Source: an uncultured Clostridia bacterium (GTDB lineage Bacteria > Bacillota > Clostridia > Lachnospirales > Lachnospiraceae). Taken from it: a stretch of 34,383 nt of DNA. The translations under genes and the position numbers were made by a program. Positions 24,442-33,055 of the stretch are shown here, one piece after another. Position 1 is the first letter of the stretch. The number at the start of each line of letters is the position of its first letter. The DNA lies in NCBI GenBank assembly GCA_947385955.1, contig CANDNA010000029.1, positions 1-34,383 of the forward strand. The letters run 5' to 3'. The notes below the pieces were generated by a model, which had not been told where the DNA came from, searched no databases, and saw only the letters and a list, made by a program, of their open reading frames with translations.

Positions 24442-25620
24442 TTATGGCTTACATAGTTTGCAGGGATCGTCATACCCTGCCCGGACCGCATCCTGCTTTG
24501 TATCAAAAGTCACCCTGTTTTCCTGTTTCGGAAGTTTGCTGCAGTCGGAACGATGGAGCTTTCCGTTATTTTTATTTCCGATATAGGTTTCCTTTGCTGC
24601 GCCGGCCTTTTCTTTTTCCGGTTCTGCCGCCTTCCGGCTGCTCCCGACGCCTGTCTGTCCCAGCGCTGCAGACCCTGTCCGCTCCCCGCTCTGCCATGTT
24701 TCAGAAGGCGCACAGTTCCACGTAATCCCGCTTCCGTCAGACTCTGCTATGATACTTCCCTGTTCATCGGTACGGAATACCTTCACATGCATGGAACGCA
24801 GACTGTTCAATACCTCCGCATGAGGATGCCCGTAGGAATTGCCCTCTGCGCAACTGATCACTGCAAACTCCGGACGGACCGCCTTTAAAAACGCTGTGCT
24901 GGAAGCTGTCGCACTGCCATGATGCCCTGCCTTATAGACATCGGCCTTCACACTGCGCCCTGCCTCCAGCATATCCCCCTCCGCCTCTTCTTCCGCATCA
25001 CCGGTAAATAAAAAACTGTTGTCCCCATTTTGAAACAGCAGTGCAATCGACGAATTATTAGGATCCTCATAGCTGCCGCATGGCGCCAGAATGGTAAATT
25101 GGGCAGTTCCCAGCGCATAGCTTTTTCCCGGCGCCGGCGTACTCCATTTCAGTTTCTGATCGGAAAGCGCCGTTATGACTTCCTGATAGGTCTTATTGTC
25201 TTTTTCATAATCGGCCATAAATACTTTGCCAATCGGGAACTTGGTAATAATGACATCGGCGCCTCCGATGTGATCCGCATCCGGATGGGTCAGTATCAGA
25301 TAGTCCAGCGACTTTACCCCCTGCTTTTTCAGATAAAGCTGTACCGCGGTACCCTCATCATTGTCTCCCGCGTCAATCAACATGGCATGGGCGCCGCACT
25401 GAATCAGCGTGGCATCTCCCTGTCCCACATCAATAAAATGTACCCGGGCTGTGGAAACTTCCGATGTCTCTTTCGTCACAGGCGCCGCTTCTGCTTTTAG
25501 TATACCATCCTGCCCTGTTCCCGGAGTCCCCGGCAATCCTCCCTTTCCTGCCCCTGCCCCCGCCAGAAGCAGGACCGCCGCAAATACCCCCAGCAATCCT
25601 GTCCATATTTTCTTTTTCAT
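24442..25620 (-). CDS. Secreted metallo-beta-lactamase-fold hydrolase (ComEC-like) with C-terminal Ada-type metal-binding domain
   Basis: This 392-residue protein has an N-terminal signal peptide or anchor (about 1-25), then a metallo-beta-lactamase domain of the ComEC/Rec2 C-terminal type. The domain shows VHFIDVGQGDATLI, the metal motif HPDADHIGG (112-120), FLFTGDAEEEAE and KAGHHGS. After a linker, the last 45 residues (YIGNKNNGKLHRSDCSKLP to DPCKLCKP) have the His-Cys and CxxC spacing of the small Ada-like zinc domain found on secreted nucleases. It may act on extracellular nucleic acid, but the substrate is not proven. The second ATG (25618-25620) is chosen because GGAG is six bases upstream of it. 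Confidence 0.85.
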   Translation of the reverse strand: MKKKIWTGLLGVFAAVLLLAGAGAGKGGLPGTPGTGQDGILKAEAAPVTKETSEVSTARVHFIDVGQGDATLIQCGAHAMLIDAGDNDEGTAVQLYLKKQGVKSLDYLILTHPDADHIGGADVIITKFPIGKVFMADYEKDNKTYQEVITALSDQKLKWSTPAPGKSYALGTAQFTILAPCGSYEDPNNSSIALLFQNGDNSFLFTGDAEEEAEGDMLEAGRSVKADVYKAGHHGSATASSTAFLKAVRPEFAVISCAEGNSYGHPHAEVLNSLRSMHVKVFRTDEQGSIIAESDGSGITWNCAPSETWQSGERTGSAALGQTGVGSSRKAAEPEKEKAGAAKETYIGNKNNGKLHRSDCSKLPKQENRVTFDTKQDAVRAGYDDPCKLCKP

Positions 25621-25632
25621 AGCCATCTCCGA

Positions 25633-25989
25633 TTATCCCAGCAGTTCCTGATAAGCAGCTTCCCGGAAGCCTGCCAGTATCCCGTTTTCTGCAATCAGCA
25701 ATGGCCGTTTCACCAGCATACCGTCCGTTGCCAGCAGCGCCAGCGCCTCCTCTTCCGACAACTGCGGCAGTTTTTCTTTCAGATTCATGGATTTATACAC
25801 CAGTCCGCTGGTATTGAAAAACCGTTTCAGCTCCAGCCCGCTCTTCTCATACCATGCTTTCAGTTCCCCTTCCCCGGGCCGATTTTCCTTAATATCCCTC
25901 GTCTCATATTCGATGTGATGCTCATCCAGCCATTTTTTTGCCTTCTGACAGGTACTGCACCTGGGATACCATAAAAACAATACACTCAT
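25633..25989 (-). CDS. ArsC/Spx-family thioredoxin-fold protein
   Basis: This 118-residue protein of the ArsC/Spx/YffB family has a CxxC motif near the N-terminus (CSTC, C11 and C14) within LFLWYPRCSTCQKAKKWL, RDIKENRP, and the conserved late segment MLVKRPLLI. Proteins like this are often named arsenate reductase, but the CxxC form without any ars genes nearby fits the YusI/Spx-like group better. It may act as a thiol oxidoreductase or regulator. It begins 100 bases after the thioesterase gene and is 12 bases before the hydrolase gene. Confidence 0.85.
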   Translation of the reverse strand: MSVLFLWYPRCSTCQKAKKWLDEHHIEYETRDIKENRPGEGELKAWYEKSGLELKRFFNTSGLVYKSMNLKEKLPQLSEEEALALLATDGMLVKRPLLIAENGILAGFREAAYQELLG

Positions 25990-26089
25990 CTTCCTGTTTC
26001 CTTTCTCTTTTGTTTTTGCAGCAGAAAGCAGGCTGCGCGGTCTTTCTGTTGTCGCACATCATCCACAGCCGCTGTCTGCCGCTCCCGTT

Positions 26090-26524
26090 TTATAGCTTCT
26101 GTGCCCTGAGCCGGTCAGCCAGTGTACGCTGCGCCTGCTCTGTTTCATCCTCCGCCTCATCCAGAACGATATGATGCGGCCTGCTCCTGCCTGTTTCTCT
26201 GTCAATGGTCACAAAGGTAACCGCTCCTTCCATATAGACTGCCGGCGAAATCGCATCCTCCGCCCTGACCACCACGGTAAAGCTGCTGGTTCCCACAGCC
26301 GCCACCCGGGCCAGGAAACGGACGATCGCACCCTTCTGCACCGGTTTTTGAAACGACATATTCTGCAGATTCCGGCAGACAATCCCTTCGCTTGTGCCGC
26401 AGGCACATCCTGCTGCCACAAAAGCCGCCTCAATCAGCCAGCCCGCCGCCCGGGCCGCAAATAACGTACCATGATGGTTCAGATCTTCTCCCTTGACCAG
26501 ACGGGAGGTTTCATACTGCTGCAT
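26090..26524 (-). CDS. Acyl-CoA thioesterase (hotdog fold, YciA/BACH-like)
   Basis: This 144-residue single hotdog domain shows VKGEDLNHHGTLFAARAAGWLIEAAFVAA, where the Asn-His-x-Gly stretch is the active-site segment of YciA/BACH-type acyl-CoA thioesterases. It also has the strand pattern MSFQKPVQKGAIVRFLARVAAVGTSSFTVVVRAE and EGAVTFVTID. It probably hydrolyses acyl-CoA in the cytoplasm; chain-length preference is unknown. The ATG at 26522-26524 follows AAGGAG. It is 18 bases after the PH-like protein gene. Confidence 0.85.
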   Translation of the reverse strand: MQQYETSRLVKGEDLNHHGTLFAARAAGWLIEAAFVAAGCACGTSEGIVCRNLQNMSFQKPVQKGAIVRFLARVAAVGTSSFTVVVRAEDAISPAVYMEGAVTFVTIDRETGRSRPHHIVLDEAEDETEQAQRTLADRLRAQKL

Positions 26525-26542
26525 ATCCTGTCTCCTTTTTCA

Positions 26543-27133
26543 TCAACGCGATTCCTTCCATGTTACTCCCGGCGTGGTAAGGCCCTGATCCTGGCCGCAT
26601 AAGATCCGATAAACCAGATTCACATCCGGAATATTCTCCAATATCGGATCCACCTGCCCTGACCGGCCCGATGCATCCGCAAAGACACCATTGCCCCAGA
26701 AATACCGGCCCGCTCCCCGGCCATACCGGTCAAAAACAATCGTCCCGGAACCATCCCGGTCCACTGTCACATGTATCTGGGGAAGATGGCTCCTGTCCAG
26801 AAATGTGACACGGTTTCCCTGAAACTGCAGCACTCTCTGATCGGTTATCGCATAAAACGTCCGTTTTTTCCTGTATTCCTGCCAGAAAAAGCGCCCTGCC
26901 ATCATATAAAGCCCCACCAGGACAAACGGAATCCCCCAAAGCGCAAAAAAAAGATTCCCTGACAAAATTACCATCAGCTCCCAGAATATGGCAAAGCCGC
27001 CCCACATAATGCTGAATGGTATCATCAAAATATCATATTTGCTGAAAATTTTCCCCTCCATCGGCCTGCCTCTCCATAACACAGACTCCCCTGGCAAAAG
27101 GCAGGTATTCAGCCACCCATACTCCTGATTCAT
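26543..27133 (-). CDS. Membrane protein with PH-like domain
   Basis: This 196-residue protein starts with a typical bacterial PH-domain lead-in (LLPGESVLWRGRP). Two hydrophobic helices follow (about 35-80), then a beta-rich stretch FYAITDQRVLQFQGNRVTFLDRSHLPQIHVTVDRDGSGTIVFD that matches the YdbS/bPH pattern. The start overlaps the stop of the previous gene in an ATGA arrangement, showing translational coupling with it. Its role is unknown. Confidence 0.75.
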   Translation of the reverse strand: MNQEYGWLNTCLLPGESVLWRGRPMEGKIFSKYDILMIPFSIMWGGFAIFWELMVILSGNLFFALWGIPFVLVGLYMMAGRFFWQEYRKKRTFYAITDQRVLQFQGNRVTFLDRSHLPQIHVTVDRDGSGTIVFDRYGRGAGRYFWGNGVFADASGRSGQVDPILENIPDVNLVYRILCGQDQGLTTPGVTWKESR

Positions 27134-27573
27134 TTTATTTCCTCCCGCCCGATAGATTGGATATATTTTATGTACGTCCCGGTCTCCGCTCCCTGTTCAA
27201 AAACAAAATACACCGTAAGTGCGCATCCCGTTGCACAAACAGCGCAGGAAATCATAAGATATCCATCTTCTGTTATACTTTTGCCCATACAGACAGAAAA
27301 CCCTTTTGGATAATATTCCGAAAAACCCTCCAGCGTTTCCACTCCCTGCTGCCTGAATGCCTGTAAAAAGAAAGAAGAAACCGTTTCCTCATCTGCCAGT
27401 TCCCCGGTCTCCGGATTTTCCCAGTTCCATGTGGAAATATACAGGGTTGCAGCTTCTCCTGCTTCAAAAATAATCTGCATGGGCTGTTGATTTTTGTCCA
27501 TTGAAAATTTCCACTCCTGCGGAAACCGGACATACCAGCCATCAATATTATAATTTGTACATATTACATCCAT
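27130..27573 (-). CDS. Hypothetical protein coupled to the PH-like membrane protein
   Basis: This 147-residue soluble protein has a beta-rich pattern (WYVRFPQEWKFSMDKNQQPMQIIFEAGEAATLYISTWNW; YLMISCAVCATGCALTVYFVFEQ). It somewhat recalls small DUF-type proteins that sense or bind lipids, but I do not recognise a family. It ends in an ATGA overlap with the PH-like gene. The ribosome binding site is weak (GGTGA, seven bases). Upstream, a 6-bp hairpin (CAGCCG at 27589-27594 with CGGCTG at 27600-27605) lies in the leader. It is probably the first gene of a unit running to 23001. Confidence 0.6.
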   Translation of the reverse strand: MDVICTNYNIDGWYVRFPQEWKFSMDKNQQPMQIIFEAGEAATLYISTWNWENPETGELADEETVSSFFLQAFRQQGVETLEGFSEYYPKGFSVCMGKSITEDGYLMISCAVCATGCALTVYFVFEQGAETGTYIKYIQSIGREEIK

Positions 27574-27702
27574 TGATCTGTCACCGGACAGCCGGTTGAC
27601 GGCTGCCGCCTTTCTGTCTGCTTTTATAGTTTCATACTACCATAAACAGCCTGTTTCCACAAGCCGGAGAATCCTGTATCAAAAAGTGTGCTGGAAGTGA
27701 AA

Positions 27703-27736
27703 AAATCGACTTCTTTTTCTCAAAAGAAACCGATTT
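27703..27736 (-). terminator. Rho-independent terminator of the prfA transcript
   Basis: A 13-bp stem with two G-T pairs joins AAATCGACTTCTT (27703-27715) and AAGAAACCGATTT (27724-27736) across an 8-base loop. On the minus strand a T-run follows. It lies about 50 bases beyond prfA and ends the rpmE/DUF1385-prmC-prfA side of the locus. The rest of the 27574-27787 gap holds only the leader of the next unit, with no RNA gene recognised. Confidence 0.8.
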
Positions 27737-27787
27737 CAGAAAAGGCCGCTGCCCGCATTGATGATTTGATTTCATCCGGCCCGATTT

Positions 27788-28861
27788 TCAGTTTTCATTC
27801 ATCTTTGCCAGCTTGGCCGCCTGATCGGCAGCGATGCAGGCATCGATAATCTCCTGGATATCACCGTCCAGGATTTTGTCCAGTTTATACAATGTCAAAT
27901 TGATCCTGTGGTCTGTCACACGTCCCTGGGGGAAGTTATAGGTCCGTATCTTTTCGGAACGGTCTCCCGTGCCGATCTGGCTCCTTCTGGCCTCGGCCTC
28001 TGCATCATGGGCTTTCTGACATTCCATATCATACAGCTTGGCACGCAGCAGGGCATAGGCCTTGGCTTTGTTCTGGAGCTGGGATTTTTCTGTCTGGCTG
28101 TATACCACGATACCGGTAGGATAATGGGTCAGACGCACCGCAGAGTCCGTTGTGTTGACGCACTGTCCGCCGTTGCCGGAGGCACGCATCACATCGATAC
28201 GGATATCCTTTTCATCAATCTGCACATCCACTTCCTCGGCTTCCGGCATAACCGCCACGGTAATGGTAGAAGTATGGATTCGTCCTCCCGACTCTGTTTC
28301 CGGCACGCGCTGTACCCGATGGACGCCGCTTTCATACTTCATCACGGAATAAGCGCCTGTCCCCGTAATCATAAAGGTCACGCTCTTCATACCGCCGATA
28401 CCGATTTCTTCCGCTTCCACAGTTTCCACCTTCCAGCGTCTGCCCTCGGCATAATGTACATACATACGGTAAATCTCCGCTGCAAAAAGAGCCGCTTCAT
28501 CCCCGCCTGCCCCTGCACGGATTTCCACCACCACATTTTTCTCATCATTGGGATCCGTGGGCAGCAGCAGGACCTTCAGCTTCTGTTCCAGCTCTGTGGT
28601 CCGTTTTTTTGCCTCTGCCAGCTCTTCTTTGAGCATCTCCCGCATCTCTTCATCATTTTCTTCTTCCAGCATGGCAAGCGAATCCTCTATATCCTGCCCG
28701 CATTTTTTGTATTCTCTGTAAGCCTCCACAATGGGTGTCAGGCTGCTCTGTTCCTTCATCAGCTTACGGAAACGCTCCTGATGATTTGCCACATCAGGCT
28801 CGTTCAGTTCATTCATAATCTCTTCAAATCTGCTTACCAGATCTTCCAGTTTATCAAACAT
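27788..28861 (-). CDS. prfA: Peptide chain release factor 1
   Basis: This 357-residue class I release factor reads UAA and UAG. The catalytic GGQ motif is at 231-233 ([20 protein letters not shown]), and the stop-codon-reading P-x-T motif is present as PET (187-189) in [10 protein letters not shown]. The length is normal. It follows prmC, whose product methylates the Gln of the GGQ motif, a widely conserved pairing. The ATG at 28859-28861 follows a GGAGG ribosome binding site. Confidence 0.97.
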   Translation of the reverse strand: MFDKLEDLVSRFEEIMNELNEPDVANHQERFRKLMKEQSSLTPIVEAYREYKKCGQDIEDSLAMLEEENDEEMREMLKEELAEAKKRTTELEQKLKVLLLPTDPNDEKNVVVEIRAGAGGDEAALFAAEIYRMYVHYAEGRRWKVETVEAEEIGIGGMKSVTFMITGTGAYSVMKYESGVHRVQRVPETESGGRIHTSTITVAVMPEAEEVDVQIDEKDIRIDVMRASGNGGQCVNTTDSAVRLTHYPTGIVVYSQTEKSQLQNKAKAYALLRAKLYDMECQKAHDAEAEARRSQIGTGDRSEKIRTYNFPQGRVTDHRINLTLYKLDKILDGDIQEIIDACIAADQAAKLAKMNEN

Positions 28862-28906
28862 CGCTTTCCCTCCGTGTTTTTCGGGCAGGTAAACCGCCGC
28901 TCTGCC

Positions 28907-29746
28907 CTATGATACAAAGATGCATTTCACCACTCGGTCATTTCCCGCATAATCTTTGATCAGTTCCACATCCCCGTATCCTGCATCCCGGAAAATGCCC
29001 ATAACATCCGCTCCCTGGTCATAGCCGATCTCCAGAAATACCGGTGCTCCACGATACAGAAAAGGCTTCGCTTCCCTGCTGATCCGCCTGTAAAAATACA
29101 GGCCGTCCTCTCCTGCATCCAGCGCTTCCCGTGGTTCATGCACACGCACCTCTGCGGCCAGAGAGGGAATCACGGAAGATGGGATATAAGGGGGATTGGA
29201 CACCAGCATATCGAATTTTATTCCTGCATCCAGCCCTGCGCACAGGTCACTTTCCCGGAAGTCGGCATCCAGGGAAAGCTGCCCTGCATTTCTCCTGGCC
29301 ACCTCCAGCGCCTTCCGGGAACAATCCACGCCCACGCCTTTACAGTCATTGGAATATCGCAGCAGACTTAACAAAATACAGCCGCTTCCGGTACACAGAT
29401 CCAGAATGGACATACCGTCATGCAGCTCCCTCATAGCCTCTTCCACAAGAATTTCCGTATCCTGTCTGGGAATCAGCACATTTTCATTGACAATAAAAGC
29501 CAGCCCCATAAACTCCTGAATTCCGGTCATATACTGCAGGGGCATATGTGCCGCCCGCTTTTCCAGCAAAGATCGGTACACTGCTTCCGGCTCCGGATCC
29601 ACGGCTTCCTCTCCGTGTGCCAGAAGCTGGTTTCTGTCAGTATGGCATACATATTCCAGCAAAAGCCGGGCATCCAGAGAAGCCTCTCCGATCCCGGCCC
29701 CTTCCAGACACCTCACACCGTACCGGTATAATTCCTCATATTTCAT
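28907..29746 (-). CDS. prmC: Release factor glutamine methyltransferase
   Basis: This 279-residue enzyme N5-methylates the Gln of the release-factor GGQ motif. It has the N-terminal helical domain (YMTGIQEFMGLAF, LIPRQDTEILVEEA), the SAM-binding motif ILDLCTGSGCI (114-124) and the catalytic NPPY (184-187). The ATG at 29744-29746 overlaps the end of the DUF1385 gene by 11 bases; the longer open frame up to 29911 lies inside that gene. GAGG precedes the start. Confidence 0.95.
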   Translation of the reverse strand: MKYEELYRYGVRCLEGAGIGEASLDARLLLEYVCHTDRNQLLAHGEEAVDPEPEAVYRSLLEKRAAHMPLQYMTGIQEFMGLAFIVNENVLIPRQDTEILVEEAMRELHDGMSILDLCTGSGCILLSLLRYSNDCKGVGVDCSRKALEVARRNAGQLSLDADFRESDLCAGLDAGIKFDMLVSNPPYIPSSVIPSLAAEVRVHEPREALDAGEDGLYFYRRISREAKPFLYRGAPVFLEIGYDQGADVMGIFRDAGYGDVELIKDYAGNDRVVKCIFVS

Positions 29747-30980
29747 GGGTTTCCTCGCTCCGAAAACAGATTGTTTTCCGACTGTCCTCTGCCTCTGCAG
29801 CCGCTTCTTCTTCCCAGTACAGCTCATCCACGCCGTTTTCTTCCAGCCAGTATACATCCGCATCTGTGCTTTCGTCTGCACGGTAACCCGAAACTTCCGC
29901 CCCCGTTTCACCGCTCCCGGTTTCTTCCGGCACTGTCATTTCCGGCAGAAATACCTCTTCTTCTGTCATCATCTCTTCCGGCTCTGTTCCTTCCTGACAG
30001 ACTTCTCCCCCGGAAGTCTCCTCTTCCACCTCATAGTCAAAGGTGTCTTTCAGATAAGCCCGCCAGTCAAACACTGCCTCCACAGAAGCGATGGCCACCT
30101 CCGCCATCTCTTCATCCGGCTCCTTTGTCGTCAGCTTCTGCAGCCACATCCCCGGCGCCGAAAGGATACGGACCAGAATATTGTTGCTGTTGCCTGCCAG
30201 CCGGATAATCTCATAGGAAATCCCGGCAATCACCGGAATCAGCAAAATCCGCAGCCCTACCCGGTAAACCGGATTTTCCACACGGATAAAGAAAAACAGA
30301 ATCACACTGACCAGCATCACAAACAGAAGAAAACTGGTGCCGCACCGCCTGTGCTGCCTGGAGCTGCGCATTACATTGCGCACCGTCAGCGGGCGGCCTC
30401 TTTCAATACAGTTGATACACTTATGCTCCGCTCCATGATACTGATACAGTCTGTGGATATCCTTCATGGCGGAAATCCCCACCACATAGGCCACAAAAAT
30501 CAGAATGCGGATCAGGCCCTCGATCATCGCCGTCAATGACGCATTCCTCACATAGCCGCTCAGCAGGCTGGAAATATAATAAGGCAATATCATAAAAATC
30601 CCCACTGCCAGCACAATGGAAACCGTCGTGGTGATCCCCATTGCCACATCATCCGCCCGATCCCCGAACAGTTTCTGAAACAGCGACGGCTTCTGCGGAT
30701 CGGATTCCCCGTCCTCCTCAAAAAAAGAAACTGACCATGTAAGCGTCCGCATTCCCAACGTCATGGAATCCACGAAATTAAAAACGCCTCTGACAAACGG
30801 CAGCCTCTTCAACACACTGTCATGCAGGATCCCCCGGAATTCTTCCGTATCTGTCTCAATCTCTCCGTTCGGTTTCCTTACCGACACTGCGTATCTGTCT
30901 TTATTTTTCATCATAACGCCCTCCAGTACCGCCTGACCGCCGATACCGCAGGACCTGCCTTTTTTCTTCATAGGAAACAT
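29736..30980 (-). CDS. DUF1385 family membrane protein (YqhQ-like) with an acidic C-terminal tail
   Basis: This 414-residue protein begins with the family signature GIGGQAVLEGVMMK (12-25). It has about four membrane helices, and the HGAEHKCINCIERG segment (about 180-193) with conserved His and Cys residues lies between helices. From about residue 310 a non-conserved, strongly acidic tail of about 100 residues follows, rich in Glu and Thr. The family is conserved in Firmicutes next to prmC/prfA; its function is uncertain. The first ATG (30978-30980) is kept because AGGGG is close upstream; an ATG three codons later is possible. Confidence 0.85.
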   Translation of the reverse strand: MFPMKKKGRSCGIGGQAVLEGVMMKNKDRYAVSVRKPNGEIETDTEEFRGILHDSVLKRLPFVRGVFNFVDSMTLGMRTLTWSVSFFEEDGESDPQKPSLFQKLFGDRADDVAMGITTTVSIVLAVGIFMILPYYISSLLSGYVRNASLTAMIEGLIRILIFVAYVVGISAMKDIHRLYQYHGAEHKCINCIERGRPLTVRNVMRSSRQHRRCGTSFLLFVMLVSVILFFFIRVENPVYRVGLRILLIPVIAGISYEIIRLAGNSNNILVRILSAPGMWLQKLTTKEPDEEMAEVAIASVEAVFDWRAYLKDTFDYEVEEETSGGEVCQEGTEPEEMMTEEEVFLPEMTVPEETGSGETGAEVSGYRADESTDADVYWLEENGVDELYWEEEAAAEAEDSRKTICFRSEETHEI

Positions 30981-31000
30981 TTCCCCTGTTTATTAAAAAT

Positions 31001-31027
31001 AAGGTTGAGATTAAAAACCTCAACCTT
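31001..31027 (-). terminator. Rho-independent terminator after rpmE
   Basis: A perfect 9-bp stem, AAGGTTGAG (31001-31009) with CTCAACCTT (31019-31027), has a 9-base loop. On the minus strand ATTTTTAATA follows. It separates rpmE from the DUF1385 gene, although some readthrough must feed the latter unless it has its own promoter, which was not seen. Confidence 0.8.
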
Positions 31028-31037
31028 TTTCATACCG

Positions 31038-31244
31038 CTATTTGCTTTCTACGCCATACTTCTTATTGAACTTATCAATACGTCCGGCCACTCTTGCAGC
31101 TTTCTGCTGACCTGTATAGAATGAATGGCATTTTGAACAAACTTCTACGTGGATTTCAGGCTTGGTGGACCCTGTCACAAATGTATTGCCGCAGTTGCAG
31201 GTAACGGTCGCCTGATAGTACTCCGGATGGATTCCCTCTTTCAT
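31038..31244 (-). CDS. rpmE: Ribosomal protein L31 (zinc-binding form)
   Basis: This 68-residue large-subunit protein begins [20 protein letters not shown], and its four Cys positions (CNC and CSKC region) mark the zinc-binding C+ form. [16 protein letters not shown] is the usual L31 signature. The ATG at 31242-31244 is chosen with AGGTGA upstream; longer starts would cover its own promoter. It is next to rho, a common Firmicutes order. Confidence 0.96.
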   Translation of the reverse strand: MKEGIHPEYYQATVTCNCGNTFVTGSTKPEIHVEVCSKCHSFYTGQQKAARVAGRIDKFNKKYGVESK

Positions 31245-31323
31245 CGCTCTCACCTCTCTATTTTCATCAATTCCCTTAATGCTCTTGTCCCATGTCTGTG
31301 ATATTCTCACAAACAGCTTATTC

Positions 31324-31352
31324 ATTGTAGCATAGTTTATTTGCTCTTGCAA
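31324..31352 (-). promoter_or_regulatory. Promoter of rpmE
   Basis: On the minus strand TTGCAA (31352-31347), a 17-base spacer and TACAAT (31329-31324) with an upstream TG (extended -10) form a good sigma-A promoter. The -35 begins seven bases after the rho stop codon. The leader is about 75 bases. Confidence 0.72.
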
Positions 31353-31358
31353 GTCTTT

Positions 31359-32900
31359 TTAAAAGAATTTAATTTTCTTTACCATTCCCACAAATTCCAC
31401 ATTGTTCCTGGTCCTGGAGAACATATCCAGTATCTTATCCACTGCTTCTTCCGGCTTGAGCGTATTTAACGCCTTTCTCATAATGTTGATGGCCTCCAGT
31501 TCTTCCCTGTTCAGCAGCAGATCTTCCCGTCTTGTACCGGATTTGGGGATGTCAATGGCCGGGAATACCCGCCGTTCGGAAAGTTTTCTGTCCAGTACCA
31601 TCTCCATATTGCCCGTTCCCTTAAACTCTTCATACACCACATCATCCATCTTACTGCCGGTCTCCACCAGCGCCGTAGCCAGGATGGTCAGGCTGCCGCC
31701 CTCTCTCATATTCCTGGCCGCACCGAAAAACCGCTTGGGCATATGCAGGGCCGCCGGATCCAGGCCGCCGGAAAGCGTCCTGCCGCTGGGCGGAACCACC
31801 AGATTGTACGCTCTCGTCAGACGGGTGATGCTGTCCAGCAGAACCGTCACATCCCTGCCATGCTCCACAAGACGCTTGGCACGCTCGATCACCATCTCCG
31901 ACACTCTCTTATGATGCTCCGGCAGCTCGTCAAAGGTGGAATAGATCACTTCCACATTAGGCCCCTCGATGGCCTCCCGGATGTCCGTCACTTCTTCGGG
32001 ACGCTCGTCAATCAACAGAATGATCAGATGCATCTCCGGATTGTTTTTCTTAATGGATTTGGCCACTTCTTTCAGCAAAGTCGTCTTGCCTGCCTTGGGC
32101 GGGGAAACAATCATCCCTCTCTGCCCTTTTCCCACAGGGCTCATCAGATCCATGATGCGCATGGCCACACTGGCTCCCGGCGTTTCCATGCGCAGTCTCT
32201 TGTCGGGGAAAATGGGTGTCATATCTTCAAAATTCCGGCGTCTGGCCGCAACCTCCGGCACATATCCGTTGATTCTCTTTACAAACAGCAGTGCGCTGAA
32301 CTTCTCGGCCTGGGTCTTGACTCTCGTATTGCCTTCCACGATATCGCCCGTTTTCAAACCAAAGCGCCGTATCTGGCTGGGCGCCACATACACATCATTT
32401 TCCCCCGGCAGATAATTTTCACAGCGGATAAAACCATAGCCGTCCGGCATCACTTCCAGAATCCCGTTGGCAATCTCGCCGCTGTCCAAATCTGCCAGAG
32501 ACTTCTCGTTATCCGGCCGCTCCCGTTCACTCCGCTCTGTCCTTTCGGCCCGTTCTGCCCGTTCCGGACGCTCCTGCCTGTCCGCCCGTTCCGGACGTTC
32601 CTGTTTTTCCGCCCGCTCCGGGCGTTCCAAACGTTCCTGCCTCTCTGTGCGCTCAAAGCGCTCCTGCTTTTCTGTAGGTTCTGTCTTTTCGGACTGCTCC
32701 TGCTTCCCGCTTTCCGCCCGGGCCGCCGCCCCTCTGCCCTGCGCATCCGCTCCGCCGTCAGCCTGGCTCTCTCTGCTGTCCAGTTCCAGCATGGCTTCCA
32801 CCACCTCCGCCTTTTTCATCGCAGAAGTGCCTTTGATCCCCCTTGACCTGGCGATCGCTTTCAAATCCGCCAAAGCCAACGACTCATATTTTTCTCTCAT
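31359..32900 (-). CDS. rho: Transcription termination factor Rho with a charged repeat insertion
   Basis: This 513-residue hexameric RNA helicase ends transcription. The order is: Rho N-terminal helical domain (about 4-40), a low-complexity insertion (about 41-135) with ER-rich repeats, the RNA-binding cold-shock-like domain (about 138-215, including GYGFIRCENYLPGENDVYV), and the ATPase domain. The ATPase domain shows Walker A PPKAGKTT (267-274), LLIDERPEEVTD, VLLDSITRLTRAYN and the R-loop segment PPSGRTLSGGLDP. The ATG at 32898-32900 has GGAGG upstream; the frame open to 33029 contains the promoter. The insertion is longer than in E. coli Rho, which lacks it. Confidence 0.96.
   Translation of the reverse strand: MREKYESLALADLKAIARSRGIKGTSAMKKAEVVEAMLELDSRESQADGGADAQGRGAAARAESGKQEQSEKTEPTEKQERFERTERQERLERPERAEKQERPERADRQERPERAERAERTERSERERPDNEKSLADLDSGEIANGILEVMPDGYGFIRCENYLPGENDVYVAPSQIRRFGLKTGDIVEGNTRVKTQAEKFSALLFVKRINGYVPEVAARRRNFEDMTPIFPDKRLRMETPGASVAMRIMDLMSPVGKGQRGMIVSPPKAGKTTLLKEVAKSIKKNNPEMHLIILLIDERPEEVTDIREAIEGPNVEVIYSTFDELPEHHKRVSEMVIERAKRLVEHGRDVTVLLDSITRLTRAYNLVVPPSGRTLSGGLDPAALHMPKRFFGAARNMREGGSLTILATALVETGSKMDDVVYEEFKGTGNMEMVLDRKLSERRVFPAIDIPKSGTRREDLLLNREELEAINIMRKALNTLKPEEAVDKILDMFSRTRNNVEFVGMVKKIKFF
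32514..32681 (-). repeat. Imperfect tandem repeat coding for the ER-rich insertion of Rho
   Basis: About 56 codons (residues 74-129) repeat units such as QERPERA and ERTERSER, nearly all Glu, Arg, Lys, Gln, Pro and Ala. On the plus strand the repeated pieces read like cgttccggacg and cgttcctg. The length of such a repeat could vary between strains. Confidence 0.8.
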
Positions 32901-32980
32901 TACGTTTCCTCCCTTTCTCAAATCAAATAGATTACCTGTTCTCTGTTGTCTTAATGGGATTATCGTACGAATGTACATGA

Positions 32981-33018
32981 AGCTATCCGAAAACATCCAA
33001 AGTTTCTGACTGATAGCT
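32981..33018 (-). promoter_or_regulatory. Inverted repeat in the rho leader
   Basis: AGCTATC (32981-32987) and GATAGCT (33012-33018) can pair across 24 bases at the very start of the predicted rho mRNA. A 5' stem could affect stability or the known habit of rho genes of controlling their own expression. The stem is short, so this is tentative. Confidence 0.35.
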
Positions 33019-33020
33019 TT

Positions 33021-33048
33021 ATTATACATAACTTTCTAAGGAATGCAA
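33021..33048 (-). promoter_or_regulatory. Promoter of rho
   Basis: On the minus strand TTGCAT (33048-33043), a 16-base spacer and a perfect TATAAT (33026-33021) form a sigma-A promoter, giving a leader of about 110 bases before the ATG at 32900. It is back-to-back with the malic enzyme promoter, with the two -35 elements about eight bases apart. Confidence 0.65.
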
Positions 33049-33055
33049 ACATATT

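Noticed and set aside
25633-25989. Arsenate resistance gene
   Set aside because: The protein has the CxxC form of the wider ArsC/Spx family and no arsR, arsB or acr3 gene is near, so an arsenic role is not supported.
27908-28912. Plus-strand open frame of 334 codons
   Set aside because: It is the antisense shadow of prfA.
32514-32681. Possible CRISPR or non-coding tandem array
   Set aside because: The repeat is in frame within rho, with irregular unit length and no spacers; it codes for a charged low-complexity region.
31743-32846. Plus-strand open frames across rho
   Set aside because: They are antisense to rho; the repeat-rich part gives long spurious frames in several phases.
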